A stretch of 64,000 nucleotides of DNA from Sedimenticola sp. (GCA_027068915.1 JAMOLT010000010.1:372001-436000); one strand, 5' to 3'; numbered from the stretch's first letter, positions 17,482-26,528 are shown. Program-made: numbers and translations. The notes: generated from the sequence alone by a model not told the origin.

Positions 17482-18233
17482 GCCAGCCTCGGATAGAGAC
17501 GATCATAACGATGCAGCAGAAACAGCCCCAACCAACACATGGCAACAGAAAACAGCAGCACCACAATCAAATGGAACATATCCGGCCACTGCCCGAACAG
17601 CAGCACATCCCGCCAGGCATGGATAATATGCACCATGGGATTGAGATCCAGCAACATGCCCAGCCAGCCTTGCAGATTGCTGGTATCGAAAAACACGCCC
17701 GACAGAAAGAACATGAGCATCAGCACATTGTTCATCAGCAATTTGAGATCAGGGTACAAAGGCGTAAGCGCAGCAACGCTGAATGTCACCCCGCATACCA
17801 GCAACAGCTGCGCCACTAACAGCAGGGGAATGGCCAGCCACGACCAGGATCCCACCCCGTAGAACAGCAGAAACAGCAGCAACAATCCCAGCGTTACCAG
17901 AAATTTCACCGTATTCTTGAGAATCACCACCGCCGGGAAAAAAACCTTGGGCAGGTACACCTGGGACATCAGCCCCTTGCCGGCGGTAATGGCATTCAGG
18001 GACATGCGCACGGTGGTATCGAACCATTTCCAGGCCACCAGACCGATAAGCAGCCAGGGTACGAAATGCTCCCCGCCCCGCTGCAAGGCCACGGAAAAAA
18101 TAATATAGAACGCCCCCATGTACAACACCGGCTCCAGCACCCACCATAACATTCCCATATAGCCTCTGGCGGCTTCCACCTTGAGGTCAGCCCTGGCCTT
18201 GTACAAAATCAGCTGCAGATAGTGGGGTGTCAT
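17478..18233 (-). CDS. ABC-2 polysaccharide exporter permease (Wzm/KpsM type)
   Basis: 251 residues with six membrane helices; starts MTPHYLQLILYKARADLKVEAARGYMGMLWWVLEPVLYMG, with the conserved amphipathic N-terminus and WWVLEP motif of ABC-2 glycan permeases. LNPMVHIIHAWRDVLLFGQWP near the C-terminus is also typical. I start at the ATG at 18233 because it overlaps the upstream stop as ATGA; longer frames lie in coding sequence of the neighbouring gene. Forms the membrane channel with the ATPase encoded next. The pair implies a lipid-linked polymer made completely in the cytoplasm before export. Confidence 0.93.
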   Translation of the reverse strand: MTPHYLQLILYKARADLKVEAARGYMGMLWWVLEPVLYMGAFYIIFSVALQRGGEHFVPWLLIGLVAWKWFDTTVRMSLNAITAGKGLMSQVYLPKVFFPAVVILKNTVKFLVTLGLLLLFLLFYGVGSWSWLAIPLLLVAQLLLVCGVTFSVAALTPLYPDLKLLMNNVLMLMFFLSGVFFDTSNLQGWLGMLLDLNPMVHIIHAWRDVLLFGQWPDMFHLIVVLLFSVAMCWLGLFLLHRYDRLYPRLA

Positions 18234-19057
18234 GATGTTTTTCCGATACGAAACAACAATGGCACTTCCAGCACCTTGGGGTGAGAGATGCCATGCTCCC
18301 ACAGCCCATCCTCTCCCCAGCAGTCGCCATGATCGGCACAAATAACCACAGTGGCATCTGCAAACGCATCCAATAACACTTTCAGTTGCCCATCCACCCA
18401 TTCCAGTGCCAATACCTGCCGCCGACGGGATTCAGCAGCATCATTGTCCTTAGCAAAAGGCACACAGGGGTTCTCCTGTGGTGACCAGGGCGCACCTTCA
18501 AAGTAATACGGCACATGGGTTTCACCAATATTCAAAAAAGCAAACACCGGCAGACCCCGGTCATCCAATTGCTGAGAAAGCCACTGTAGTTGCTGGGGCA
18601 GCGTCCAGGTGACACAGGGATCGCCCGGATAGTAAAAATGCTGGAAATCCGCAATGAGATTGCCTGCGGTTTCCGTCTCCGGGTTGAACCAGGCCACTGC
18701 ACCCGTACCAATGGTGCGGTAGCCCTTGCGGCTAAAACCATCAACAATATTTCGCCCTTGCAGCAAAAAGTATTCCTTGCCCTTGCCCGCAATGCCACCT
18801 TGACCCATGCGGAACAATTTGCCGTATTTGGGATTGACCCCGGTGATGCAGGACTGGGCATCTCCGGGAGTAAACCCCATAAACATGGCCATATGGGAAG
18901 AATAGGTAAAATTCCCGGGCGCCTGTGCGCAATAGACGTTTCCAATCCGCCCAAATACAGGCAGATTTGCAGAAACAAAGCTGTCGTAGCGGCAGGAGTC
19001 CAGGGTGATGAACAACACAGATTGCGCGGATTGCCTGGGAAAGCTGGGATTCTGCAT
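18230..19057 (-). CDS. Sulfatase/alkaline-phosphatase superfamily enzyme
   Basis: 275 residues from the ATG at 19057. VLFITLDSCRYDSF gives the first metal-binding aspartate and the nucleophile position; VVICADHGDCWGEDGLWEHG carries the later metal ligands (D-H-G and H). There is no CxPxR formylglycine motif, so it is not a standard sulfatase and may be a phosphodiesterase, phosphoglycerol or phosphoethanolamine transferase relative. No signal peptide or membrane helix is seen, hence probably cytoplasmic. A GTG at 19090 gives a longer version but lies in the T-run of the upstream terminator. Overlaps the exporter permease by 4 bp. Confidence 0.8.
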   Translation of the reverse strand: MQNPSFPRQSAQSVLFITLDSCRYDSFVSANLPVFGRIGNVYCAQAPGNFTYSSHMAMFMGFTPGDAQSCITGVNPKYGKLFRMGQGGIAGKGKEYFLLQGRNIVDGFSRKGYRTIGTGAVAWFNPETETAGNLIADFQHFYYPGDPCVTWTLPQQLQWLSQQLDDRGLPVFAFLNIGETHVPYYFEGAPWSPQENPCVPFAKDNDAAESRRRQVLALEWVDGQLKVLLDAFADATVVICADHGDCWGEDGLWEHGISHPKVLEVPLLFRIGKTS

Positions 19058-19088
19058 AGGCTGCCATCTTACCAGATGTTTCACGGAC

Positions 19089-19124
19089 ACAAAAAAGCCC
19101 GAAGCAACAGAAAGCTTCGGGCTT
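19089..19124 (-). terminator. Intrinsic terminator of the parvulin gene
   Basis: Perfect 11 bp stem AAGCCCGAAGC / GCTTCGGGCTT (19095-19105 with 19114-19124), followed on the minus strand by six T (19091-19096). It lies 18 bp after the stop codon of the peptidylprolyl isomerase gene. Confidence 0.85.
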
Positions 19125-19141
19125 GCCGGGCAGGGAAAGCC

Positions 19142-20035
19142 TCAGGGCGTCAACACAGGCCTATCGGTAAAGGCTTTGAACGCATCCTCATTGACCCTGG
19201 CCTCGGGATCATTCTTTACCTTCAGCCAGTAATCAACCTTGATCTCGTGTGCAACCTTGTTCTTTGCCTTCTGAACCAACGCATCCTTCACTTCGGAAAA
19301 CGGCTTGGTATGTGCAGGTGTATGCTCTTCCAGCAGAATAAGATGATACCCAAAGCGGGTTTTTACCGGCTCACTGATTTCTCCCGGCTTCAACGCCAGC
19401 AGCGCTTCCTCAAAAGGCTGCACCATGCGTCCACGGTTGAACGTGCCCAGAGAACCACCAGCTTTGGCGCTGCCTGTATCCTTGGAGTACTGCTTTGCGG
19501 CTTCCTTGAAATCCAGCTTGCCTTCGACAATCTGTTTGCGCAGAGCATTGGCCCGCTCCAGCACCGACTCGTCTGCTTCATCGGTCTCTGCGCTCAACAA
19601 TATATGGGAGGCCACAAATGATTCCGGCACTTTCAGCCTGTCTTTTTCAGTGATGTACAGCTCTTTGGCGGCGGCTTCATAATTTGCATTGTCCACCAAT
19701 TTTGCCTGCACATCGGCAATTTCCGCTTCCGCCAGAATGTTATTGGTGAACTTCCATATCTGCGCAGCAACTACCGGATCCTTGTCCAGGCCCTTCTTCC
19801 TGGCTCTGGTCGCTGCCACCTTGGCCATGTAGGTGCTGTCCATCACCTCACGTACTTTCTTGGGTTGAACCAGCAGCAGTTTCAGCACATCTTCCGGAGC
19901 AGTCCGTAGCGCCATGCGCAACTCTCCCAAGGTAAGATCCACCTCCGGACCATCAATTAGCACCTGACTATCATCCAGAGAATATGCGGCAACAGGCACT
20001 AGCAACAACAGCAAAATAACAATTTTGTTCATCAT
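19142..20035 (-). CDS. Periplasmic parvulin-type peptidylprolyl isomerase
   Basis: 297 residues with a signal peptide (MMNKIVILLLLLVPVAAYS). A helical N-terminal chaperone region is followed by a parvulin domain starting at about residue 140: VASHILLSAETDEADE, then AAKQYSKDTGSAKAGGSLGTFNRGRMVQPFEEAL and PVKTRFGYHLILLEEH, all standard PpiC/PrsA signatures. It speeds cis-trans proline isomerisation during folding of exported proteins. Related parvulins (EpsD-type) occur in exopolysaccharide/PEP-CTERM loci, and this one sits between glycan genes and secreted-protein genes. Monocistronic, with its own terminator. Confidence 0.92.
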   Translation of the reverse strand: MMNKIVILLLLLVPVAAYSLDDSQVLIDGPEVDLTLGELRMALRTAPEDVLKLLLVQPKKVREVMDSTYMAKVAATRARKKGLDKDPVVAAQIWKFTNNILAEAEIADVQAKLVDNANYEAAAKELYITEKDRLKVPESFVASHILLSAETDEADESVLERANALRKQIVEGKLDFKEAAKQYSKDTGSAKAGGSLGTFNRGRMVQPFEEALLALKPGEISEPVKTRFGYHLILLEEHTPAHTKPFSEVKDALVQKAKNKVAHEIKVDYWLKVKNDPEARVNEDAFKAFTDRPVLTP

Positions 20036-20070
20036 CTCAACCAGTAAACTTAATTTAAAGGAAACTATAC

Positions 20071-20096
20071 AAAAAAAACGGTGGCTTTCGCCACCG
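20071..20096 (-). terminator. Intrinsic terminator of the 295-residue secreted protein gene
   Basis: Stem CGGTGGC / GCCACCG (20079-20085 with 20090-20096) with a GAAA loop on the minus strand, followed by eight T. It lies 31 bp after the stop of the gene at 20128-21015. Confidence 0.85.
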
Positions 20097-20127
20097 CCTC
20101 TTTATCAGTGAATGGTAACTGTGGCGC

Positions 20128-21015
20128 TCAATAGAAAACGCTGTACCTTCCAGATGTTGGGCTGGTAACACGCAGGTAATAGATAACATCCGGCTGCGCA
20201 TGACATTGGTAAGCCACATCAGATGTATTCAGGTACAAGTTTCCTGTTTTTATTGTTTTGGTGCAATCCGGATCAGCAGAATCCCTTACGTAACTTGTGC
20301 TCAGGGAAACCGTCATAGGGCCAGACAAGTAATCAAATATGAGATTTTCAAAGTCGCTTCTATTTTCCGGCTTGATCGTCCACACTTGGGTGGTATTGAA
20401 ATCAATAGGTACGGCATATTGCTCGCCATTCAGGGTAAGATCCAGCTCCCCCCTGCAAATAATGGTAGTGGTTGGCGTGCAGGCGCCACCCGGAGGGGGA
20501 TCCGCCACATCATTCACTGTCACAGCAAATGTCAGGGTAGCAGACTGGCCGGCAGCATCAGAAACGAAGACACCAAATGAGTCCAGAGTGTTGCTGTCAA
20601 CCCGAGCATTGGCGGCAGAATAAGAAACATCGTAAGTCAAATCCGCAGCAACACTGATTGACGCTACAGCGCCTTGCATAGGCGGGTTGTTTGAATCCAG
20701 TTGTATGTTAATCGGTGGCGTAAGCGTCACACCGTCGAGAATGGATTTGGTCAGCGCGGTATAGCTCCCTTCATCAATACTGCCCATGTCAATCTGGGAA
20801 GAAACCAGATTGCCCATCCCGGAACCACAGTCTCCATCCATGCCCACTGTCAACTGGCTGGTGGTGGTGGACATATTAACAAGGTTTCCACTACAGAGCA
20901 CACTCCCATTCCCGTCATTTATTTCTACGGTAACGGCAGCCACTGCAAGTTGCGAAGACAAAACACCAACGCAAAACACGGGAACCGCACTTGCCAAAAA
21001 CAACCTTAAACCCAT
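20128..21015 (-). CDS. Secreted beta-rich protein of unknown function
   Basis: 295 residues. Signal peptide MGLRLFLASAVPVFCVGVLSSQLAVA, then an all-beta mature chain. VSISVAADLTYDVSYSAANARVD and ATLTFAVTVNDVADPPPGG resemble cadherin- or Ig-like strands. Four later cysteines (ACTPTTTIICR, DPDCTKTIKTG, AYQCHAQ) probably form disulfides. No catalytic motif. It has its own terminator and is separated by 189 bp from the next secreted-protein gene. A plausible type II secretion substrate or surface protein, but no direct evidence. Confidence 0.75.
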   Translation of the reverse strand: MGLRLFLASAVPVFCVGVLSSQLAVAAVTVEINDGNGSVLCSGNLVNMSTTTSQLTVGMDGDCGSGMGNLVSSQIDMGSIDEGSYTALTKSILDGVTLTPPINIQLDSNNPPMQGAVASISVAADLTYDVSYSAANARVDSNTLDSFGVFVSDAAGQSATLTFAVTVNDVADPPPGGACTPTTTIICRGELDLTLNGEQYAVPIDFNTTQVWTIKPENRSDFENLIFDYLSGPMTVSLSTSYVRDSADPDCTKTIKTGNLYLNTSDVAYQCHAQPDVIYYLRVTSPTSGRYSVFY

Positions 21016-21133
21016 ACCAGATACCTGACTTAACTATACGTTGAAAAAAAGCGAATGCTTAATGCAAATATTACCACAATAGACTAAGCAGTTTGCGAAT
21101 AGTTCCACATTACCAGCACTTGGCAACAAGAAC

Positions 21134-21162
21134 AAAAAAAGGGTTGCCGAAGCAACCCTTTT
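21134..21162 (-). terminator. Intrinsic terminator of the 480-residue secreted protein gene
   Basis: Nine-pair stem AAGGGTTGC / GCAACCCTT (21139-21147 with 21152-21160), TTCG loop on the minus strand, followed by a run of seven T. Located 43 bp beyond the stop of the 21205-22647 gene; a strong UUCG-type terminator. Confidence 0.85.
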
Positions 21163-21204
21163 CATTTCCCAAGGAAATAATAATCTCAGCGTAAACGCCG
21201 AACC

Positions 21205-22647
21205 TTAGGGACCACTGGTAATGGTAGCAGCATTGAACACGGTAACGCCAGCTGCAGAGCCTGATATCATGCGCTCGTATGCGTGGTTTACGGCCGAACC
21301 GTAAGACGCGCCGACACCAACATTGCTGTTACCCAGAACGGTAGCCTTGAAGCCGATTACCGGCAAACCGGAATAGGTATTGTTGCTACCGGTCAACTGG
21401 TGCCCAACGGAGGCAAAGCCAATCTTGCTCCAACCAGCAACCCCTGGCAAACCGGCAGTAGCAAGCTTGCTTGTGGTATTGGTGGCGCTGAATACATTGG
21501 AATCGTCACCGAACTCGATTACGTTAGCCTCGTAGCACAGGGAAACCCTTGCCTGAGGTGGACGAGGAGAAACGGTAGAACCAGTTGCTTCTTTTTCCGC
21601 TTCTTCACGATCCCAGCTGGTAATGGTGATCTCTTCACAAGCCATGCCATCTTCCAGGCCCGCAGCGCTCGCTCTAAATACGGAGGTAAAGGGCGCAACA
21701 GGAGGCAGGGCAGTCTCATTAGGATCGACATACTTGCTCTTGGTCGGGAAGGTCACGATCCAGGCGGTTTCTGCTTCAGTCGCAGGGTTTGCACTGTACT
21801 CGTTGAGCAAAGAGGAAGCCATGAGAACGGCGGAAACCGCGTCTGTACCACTCATCCAGTTATCTTCGTACACAGTAACGGTGCCGGCAGCAGAGTCGCT
21901 GTTGATAACAACACTGACGGGATCAGCATCCTGCCAATCTGGACGCAGGGTGCCTGGCTCATTATGGGCAGGACGGGACAGGAAGTTCTCCAGTACGGTA
22001 GCAGGAACAGTTACCTGTGTACCGGACTGCACGTTGATGATACCCAGGGTACCGAACAGGCCGCCTTCAGGAGCACGTACTGTGGAATTTGCAGCCATGC
22101 TGCCGTTGATCCACGCCTGACGAATCGCCGCGCAGTTATCGGGAACACCAGCCGCAGTGTGGATGTAATCCTGCAGGCCGTTGTTGTCCAGATCCATGTC
22201 TACGATAGTAGCCATTTCGATAACGGTGAAGTAACCTTCGCGGGTACGCTCGATGCCGGTAGGACCGCCATCGGTGAACAGCAGGTCACGGAAAACTTCA
22301 GGGTTGGTATCCATGGTGGTACAGCTGTTGTCCGGGGTAAACACCTCGGCGCCGCCGTTGGCGGAATCCTGGATCTTGGCGACCCAAACGTCATAGGGAG
22401 ACAGGTATACATGGAAATCAAGAACTTCACGAGTATTGTAAGCTTCGCGGAAACGAACCTTAACGGCTTTACCTTGATTAGTTGTGTTAACGATGGAGAG
22501 CAGAGTCTCTTCGTTACCTTGAACGGTGAAGTAAGGGAAAACCAGCACTTCACCAGTACCATCGGTACTTACGTTGACTGCCTGCGCAGAACCTGCACCA
22601 AGTGCGGCCAGAACTGCTACGGACAGGATTTTCTTTTTCATCTTCAT
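21205..22647 (-). CDS. Large secreted protein, probably abundant
   Basis: 480 residues. Signal peptide MKMKKKILSVAVLAALGAGSAQA, then TGEVLVFPYFTVQGNEETLLSIVNTT, a start seen in a family of uncharacterised gammaproteobacterial secreted proteins. The mature part is beta-rich with paired cysteines (NSCTT, DNCAA, MACEE, SLCYE) and no enzyme motif. Signs of strong expression: AAGGAG 9 nt before the ATG, a long AT-rich leader with an extended -10 promoter at 22780, and a strong terminator. The sequence fits a surface-layer-like or matrix protein exported by the nearby type II system; that is inference. Confidence 0.8.
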   Translation of the reverse strand: MKMKKKILSVAVLAALGAGSAQAVNVSTDGTGEVLVFPYFTVQGNEETLLSIVNTTNQGKAVKVRFREAYNTREVLDFHVYLSPYDVWVAKIQDSANGGAEVFTPDNSCTTMDTNPEVFRDLLFTDGGPTGIERTREGYFTVIEMATIVDMDLDNNGLQDYIHTAAGVPDNCAAIRQAWINGSMAANSTVRAPEGGLFGTLGIINVQSGTQVTVPATVLENFLSRPAHNEPGTLRPDWQDADPVSVVINSDSAAGTVTVYEDNWMSGTDAVSAVLMASSLLNEYSANPATEAETAWIVTFPTKSKYVDPNETALPPVAPFTSVFRASAAGLEDGMACEEITITSWDREEAEKEATGSTVSPRPPQARVSLCYEANVIEFGDDSNVFSATNTTSKLATAGLPGVAGWSKIGFASVGHQLTGSNNTYSGLPVIGFKATVLGNSNVGVGASYGSAVNHAYERMISGSAAGVTVFNAATITSGP

Positions 22648-22779
22648 TTAATGAAACTCCTTAAATTTAATTGAAAGCTATTCAACTATAGATCTATAGG
22701 TGACTAAGCAATTAGCATTTTTTGCACCCAGCCGCCACCAGACTTGATGCAGCTAAACGGAACATACCACACGAAAAAC

Positions 22780-22785
22780 AGTATA
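22780..22785 (-). promoter_or_regulatory. Probable -10 box (TATACT) of the secreted-protein gene
   Basis: On the minus strand TATACT is preceded by TTTGC, giving an extended -10 (TGC just before the hexamer). The predicted start near 22773 would give a leader of about 125 nt. No good -35 is visible, which fits an extended -10 promoter. Confidence 0.45.
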
Positions 22786-22936
22786 GCAAACATTTTTGAA
22801 AACTTTTGTTATTCATGCGACGTGTGATTATTTTACAACAAACACGGTCTGTCACACAACAAAAACATCTTCACCCGCACAAGCATCCGGTGGTTTCCAG
22901 GGGTGTTTCGCGGATCAATTCAAGGCAAGGCGAGCA

Positions 22937-23014
22937 CACCGGGCACGACCGGAATCCAGGATCCCGGGAGGAAAAATCTGTCGTCCTGGATCCCGGCCTG
23001 CGCCGGGATGACCA
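22937..23014. repeat. Degenerate GC-rich dispersed palindrome
   Basis: ATCCAGGA at 22954-22961 pairs with TCCTGGAT at 22984-22991, and the right part CCCGGCCTGCGCCGGGATGA repeats the inner arm of the 8956-9100 element almost exactly. The left arm has diverged. It is the same repeat family without the 23 bp outer arms, although CGCCATTCAGGTCTGG just to the right recalls the other copy's right border. Confidence 0.65.
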
Positions 23015-23041
23015 TGGCCTATTCGCCATTCAGGTCTGGAC

Positions 23042-23521
23042 TCAATTAGGCGAAACCCACCAGTTGCCATCCGACAGGATCCATTTTTCCTGAAAGCGGG
23101 AAGTCATTTCCTGGCCACGCATCTGTGCGATATCCCCCACATAGAGATAGCCAAGGAGGATGCTGACCTTGCAAAGCTCTTCTTCACATTCCACTTTCTC
23201 TACATTGGCGGATTTGCGTATGATCGCCCCTCCTTTCATGCGGTTGGCATACACCTCGAACGGTTTGAGCGAGCGCGTGGCCGGCGAAAAAAAGCCATAG
23301 GCCTTTTTCCAATCCATGGCAATGAGCGCGTCCATATGCTCCTGGGCTCGTTGCTTTACGACTTCTTCTTTTGAGAGCTGTGTCACATCTGCAACACCAT
23401 CTTGCATATTTGCAACTTTGCCATCATTTTCACTACAACCCGTAACAATCACCACTAGCGCCAACGTCACCATAAGCGCTGTCATTCGCCGGAATTTACA
23501 GAATAACCCATACTTTCTCAT
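23042..23521 (-). CDS. Hypothetical lipoprotein downstream of gspD
   Basis: 159 residues. An N-terminal hydrophobic segment ends in a lipobox, VIVTGCS, so the mature protein should start with a lipidated cysteine. The rest (HMDALIAMDWKKAYGFFSPATRSL, then KWILSDGNWWVSPN) has the helix-strand pattern of small NTF2-like or DUF4878-like domains. Start ATG overlaps the gspD stop as ATGA, so it is translated with the secretion operon. It could help target or stabilise the secretin (a pilotin-like job), but its fold does not look like known pilotins. Confidence 0.75.
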   Translation of the reverse strand: MRKYGLFCKFRRMTALMVTLALVVIVTGCSENDGKVANMQDGVADVTQLSKEEVVKQRAQEHMDALIAMDWKKAYGFFSPATRSLKPFEVYANRMKGGAIIRKSANVEKVECEEELCKVSILLGYLYVGDIAQMRGQEMTSRFQEKWILSDGNWWVSPN

Positions 23522-25812
23522 GGTTGATCAACCTCTTTCGCCCGATCCTGATTTTCCACCGATGTGCCATATACCCGCTCGCCGCCATGGGCCCGGATCA
23601 CACCGGCTTCTTCAAGAAATTCCTGCTTCAAACCCTGCATGCGGGTGCGGAAATCACGGGTAATGTCCAAGGCGTCGTTGGCACTGGTAATCACCCTGGG
23701 GGTGAGAACAATGACCAGTTCCACCCGCTCGTTACCTGTTTCCGTAGAACCAAACAGCGCGCCAAATATCGGAATTTTATAGATAAAAGGCACTCCGCCC
23801 TCTGCATTGGTGCGCTTGTCCCTGATCAATCCGCCAAGCACCACGGTCTGGCCGCTCTGCACCGCCACGGTGCTGTTGATCTCACGGGTCTGAATGGTGG
23901 GCTGATTGGTCTGGATTTCCGTATCCGCCACGGCGCTCACTTCCTGGGTGACTTCCATGGTCACCAGGCCACCGGGATTTACCCTGGGCTTTACGGTGAG
24001 AATAATGCCGGTCTGGCGGTACTGCACGGTTTGGATGATATTGCCGGCATCGGTGGACTGGCTTTGGCTGAGGGTGGGCACTTCATCGCCCACGCGGATC
24101 TTGGCTTCGTGATTGTCCAGCACCATCACCGAAGGCGCAGACAATACATTGACCAGGGAATCGTTGGCAAAGGCATTGAGCACTGCCTTGACCGCCCCGG
24201 TGCTGTCGATGAGAGACCAGTTGAAGCCATTAAGCAAATTGCTGATCCCGTCGATCTTGGTGCCGGACGACGTTCCACCGACACCGCCGACACTCTGCTT
24301 GCCGCTGCCTACGCCGCCATCAAAGAACCAGGAAATGCCGTATTTCAGCTTGTCCTTAAGCAACACTTCCACGATGGTTGCTTCGATATGCACCTGCAAG
24401 GGCACGATGTCCAGCTGCTCCAGGGTGCTCAGCACTTTCTTGTAGTCTCTGGCAGACGCCAGAATCAACAGGGTATTGTGGTTTTCATCCGCGACCACGC
24501 GGATTTCGCCTTCGAGGGCGCTGGTGTTGCCACTGCCAGCGGAAACGCTCTTCTTGGCGGTGGCAGGCGGTTTTTTTGCCTTGGCCACGGTGCTTTTCTT
24601 ATCCTTCGACGCTACCGTGGTGCTTTTCAGCCCGGGCGCGACACTTGCGGATTTGGTCTTTTTGCTGGCGCTCTTACCAGTAAAGAGTTCGTTCAGCAGG
24701 CCAGCCAGGTCTTCCGCCTTGCCGTTGCGCACCCGGTAGACGAACAGGCGCTGTTCATCACCAGACTGGGTCATGGCATCAAAGCGTTTGATCCATTTCC
24801 CTACTTCTTTCAGGTATTCTTTTTGTGGCGTAACCACCAGAAAACCATTGGCGCTTTCGATGGGTGTAATGCGCACCAGGCCACCCAGAGCTTTGCCGGC
24901 ATCGCCGCCCAGCACAGCGTCCAGATCTTTCTGCACGTCTTCCACGCTGCCGTTTTCCAGCACGAAGAAGCCCACAGACAAGCCTTTCATCCAGTTCACA
25001 TCAAAGGTGTCGATCACTGCCAGCATTTGTTGCAAATCACGGGCATTACCGGACAGGATCAGCAGGTTGCGCTTGGGATCCACCCTTACGATACTGTTGT
25101 CCCGCACCAGGGGCTTGAGGATTTCGTTCATTTCCTCGGCGCTGATATTTTTCAGGGGGCGAATCTGCAAGCTGTGGCCGAAAGGCAGCGGAGTTGTCGA
25201 GTCCGCCAGTTGCGGCGTCATCAGTCCCTTGTGCGCCTTGGTCACAGGAAGTACATGATAGACGCCGTCCTGCTTTACCAGGGTTGCATTGTTCATGCGC
25301 AACAGGGTTTCCAGCAGAGGAAGAAGATCCTTGCGGGAGACCGGCGCGCCGGTTTGCATGCTTACGCCGCCACGCACCCCGGGATCGACAATGTAGCCAA
25401 GCTGCAGGGTATCGCCCAGGATCACCTTCACCACTTCACGAATATCGGTGTTCTCAAAATTCAGGGTGATGTCTCGCTTGTTGCTGAACACGGGCGCCTT
25501 GGTGGCGACTTTTGGGGCAGCAGGCTTGCCAATCAGTTTTCCGCTACCCGTAACCTGCCAATCCTGTGCAATGGGCAAAACAGCTCCGTCTTCCCGGGGA
25601 GTGACTGCAGCAATGCTTTTTGCCAGATCGGTTCCCTGTTTGGCTTCCAGCGCGCCACTGGCGGTGTTTACCGGAACGGGAGGGAGCGCGGCAGATTCCT
25701 GCTGCTGCGCTTTCACGAAAGGAAACGACTGACAGGCACCGAGGGAAAGCGCTGCCAGCATGAGCAACAGCCCTCGGCCAATACGGTGATGGATGGACAC
25801 GGTGTTATTCAA
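23518..25812 (-). CDS. gspD: Type II secretion system secretin GspD
   Basis: 764 residues. Begins at TTG 25812, supported by AAGGA 8 nt upstream. The signal ends with a lipobox (LSLGACQS), so this secretin is probably a lipoprotein. After a low-complexity linker come N0 (ITLNFENTDIREVVKVILGD), N1-N3 ring domains with VIRVDP-like repeats, and the C-terminal beta-barrel with VPTLSQSQSTDAGNIIQTVQYRQTGIILTVKPRV and VVLGGLIRDKR. An unusual Lys/Ser/Ala-rich insert at about residues 395-430 lies between ring domains. It forms the outer-membrane pore. Near the end of a long operon. Confidence 0.95.
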   Translation of the reverse strand: MNNTVSIHHRIGRGLLLMLAALSLGACQSFPFVKAQQQESAALPPVPVNTASGALEAKQGTDLAKSIAAVTPREDGAVLPIAQDWQVTGSGKLIGKPAAPKVATKAPVFSNKRDITLNFENTDIREVVKVILGDTLQLGYIVDPGVRGGVSMQTGAPVSRKDLLPLLETLLRMNNATLVKQDGVYHVLPVTKAHKGLMTPQLADSTTPLPFGHSLQIRPLKNISAEEMNEILKPLVRDNSIVRVDPKRNLLILSGNARDLQQMLAVIDTFDVNWMKGLSVGFFVLENGSVEDVQKDLDAVLGGDAGKALGGLVRITPIESANGFLVVTPQKEYLKEVGKWIKRFDAMTQSGDEQRLFVYRVRNGKAEDLAGLLNELFTGKSASKKTKSASVAPGLKSTTVASKDKKSTVAKAKKPPATAKKSVSAGSGNTSALEGEIRVVADENHNTLLILASARDYKKVLSTLEQLDIVPLQVHIEATIVEVLLKDKLKYGISWFFDGGVGSGKQSVGGVGGTSSGTKIDGISNLLNGFNWSLIDSTGAVKAVLNAFANDSLVNVLSAPSVMVLDNHEAKIRVGDEVPTLSQSQSTDAGNIIQTVQYRQTGIILTVKPRVNPGGLVTMEVTQEVSAVADTEIQTNQPTIQTREINSTVAVQSGQTVVLGGLIRDKRTNAEGGVPFIYKIPIFGALFGSTETGNERVELVIVLTPRVITSANDALDITRDFRTRMQGLKQEFLEEAGVIRAHGGERVYGTSVENQDRAKEVDQP

Positions 25813-25934
25813 TCTACATTTCCTTATTTAATAAGCGCGGGATAGTAGCACATACCACTCCGTGCTGAAACACAGCGGCCTGGCCCGCATTTCTCACCGG
25901 GGTTCGGGATTTCCGGCCCGGTGAGAAATGCCGG

Positions 25935-26528
25935 CTAGGGTTTGGGGATAGCAGGCTTGGGTGCAGCTTTGCCCGCATTATTGTTTTTCTTTGCAACTCG
26001 CGGCTTGGGCACAGGTTTGACCGGCACTACCGGCCTGTAGTTCCGCAGCAGCAGCTCCTCGGTTTCGCTGCCATTGCTCAGCACCAGCCGATCGGCATCG
26101 ATGCGGGTTACTTTCCAGCCATCCACTTCTTCGCCGACACGTACCCGCCGGGAGCCTTTTTGCCTACCCCCCTTTACCAAAGCATATTTCTGCTTGCCAA
26201 TGATGATGATCGCGCTCAACTGCATCCGCGGCTTTCCCACCTTGCGCGTCGGCTTGATTGGCGATTTCTTGCCTGGCGGTGCGGGCACATAGGGTGGTGG
26301 CGGGCGGCGCTTGTTGAAAAACAGCGGGCGTTCGGCAATCGGCTGATAGACTGCTTGCGGCGGGAAGCCGGAAACCCTGTCCATACTGTCCAGCAAGGTC
26401 TTGATCTCATCCCCCTTTTGCTCTTGCACCGCATTCGCTGCGACTTTCGGGATCTGCGGCGGAAAGTACCAGCGCCAGGCAAGAAAACCAAGTAGCAATA
26501 CGGCTATTGTCAGCCACAGCTTCTTCAT
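25935..26528 (-). CDS. GspC/GspP-like inner-membrane protein of the type II system
   Basis: 197 residues: one N-terminal membrane helix (LWLTIAVLLLGFLAWRWYF), a proline-rich spacer with RPLFFNKRRPPPP, then a small beta domain MQLSAIIIIGKQKYALVKG and RRVRVGEEVDGWKVTRIDADRLVL that matches the HR/PilP-type fold of GspC. The tail is rich in Lys/Pro/Ala. There is no PDZ domain. GspC-type proteins link the inner-membrane platform to the secretin, and its place directly before gspD fits that. Overlaps gspM by 4 bp. Confidence 0.75.
   Translation of the reverse strand: MKKLWLTIAVLLLGFLAWRWYFPPQIPKVAANAVQEQKGDEIKTLLDSMDRVSGFPPQAVYQPIAERPLFFNKRRPPPPYVPAPPGKKSPIKPTRKVGKPRMQLSAIIIIGKQKYALVKGGRQKGSRRVRVGEEVDGWKVTRIDADRLVLSNGSETEELLLRNYRPVVPVKPVPKPRVAKKNNNAGKAAPKPAIPKP

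Larger units (their letters stand above)
22648..23041. other. 394 bp intergenic region with leader, promoter and a dispersed repeat
   Basis: The left 130 bp is the AT-rich leader of the secreted-protein gene. The right part, 22937-23014, is a degenerate dispersed palindrome. No credible reading frame is present. Because the upstream lipoprotein gene ends at 23042, this region must also hold the end of the long secretion operon, but no T-run hairpin is visible, so that transcript may end in the palindrome. Confidence 0.5.

Noticed and set aside
18230-19090. Calling the 18.2 kb gene a true arylsulfatase
   Set aside because: The formylglycine motif CxPxR is absent (the site reads DSCRYDSF), so only superfamily membership is supported.
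21283-22674. 463-codon plus-strand frame opposite the large secreted protein
   Set aside because: No domain and no ribosome site; the minus-strand gene has a signal peptide, promoter and terminator.
23524-25845. 773-codon plus-strand frame opposite gspD
   Set aside because: It is a GC-driven antisense shadow: its peptide is His/Gly/Gln-rich with no domain, while the minus strand encodes an unmistakable secretin.
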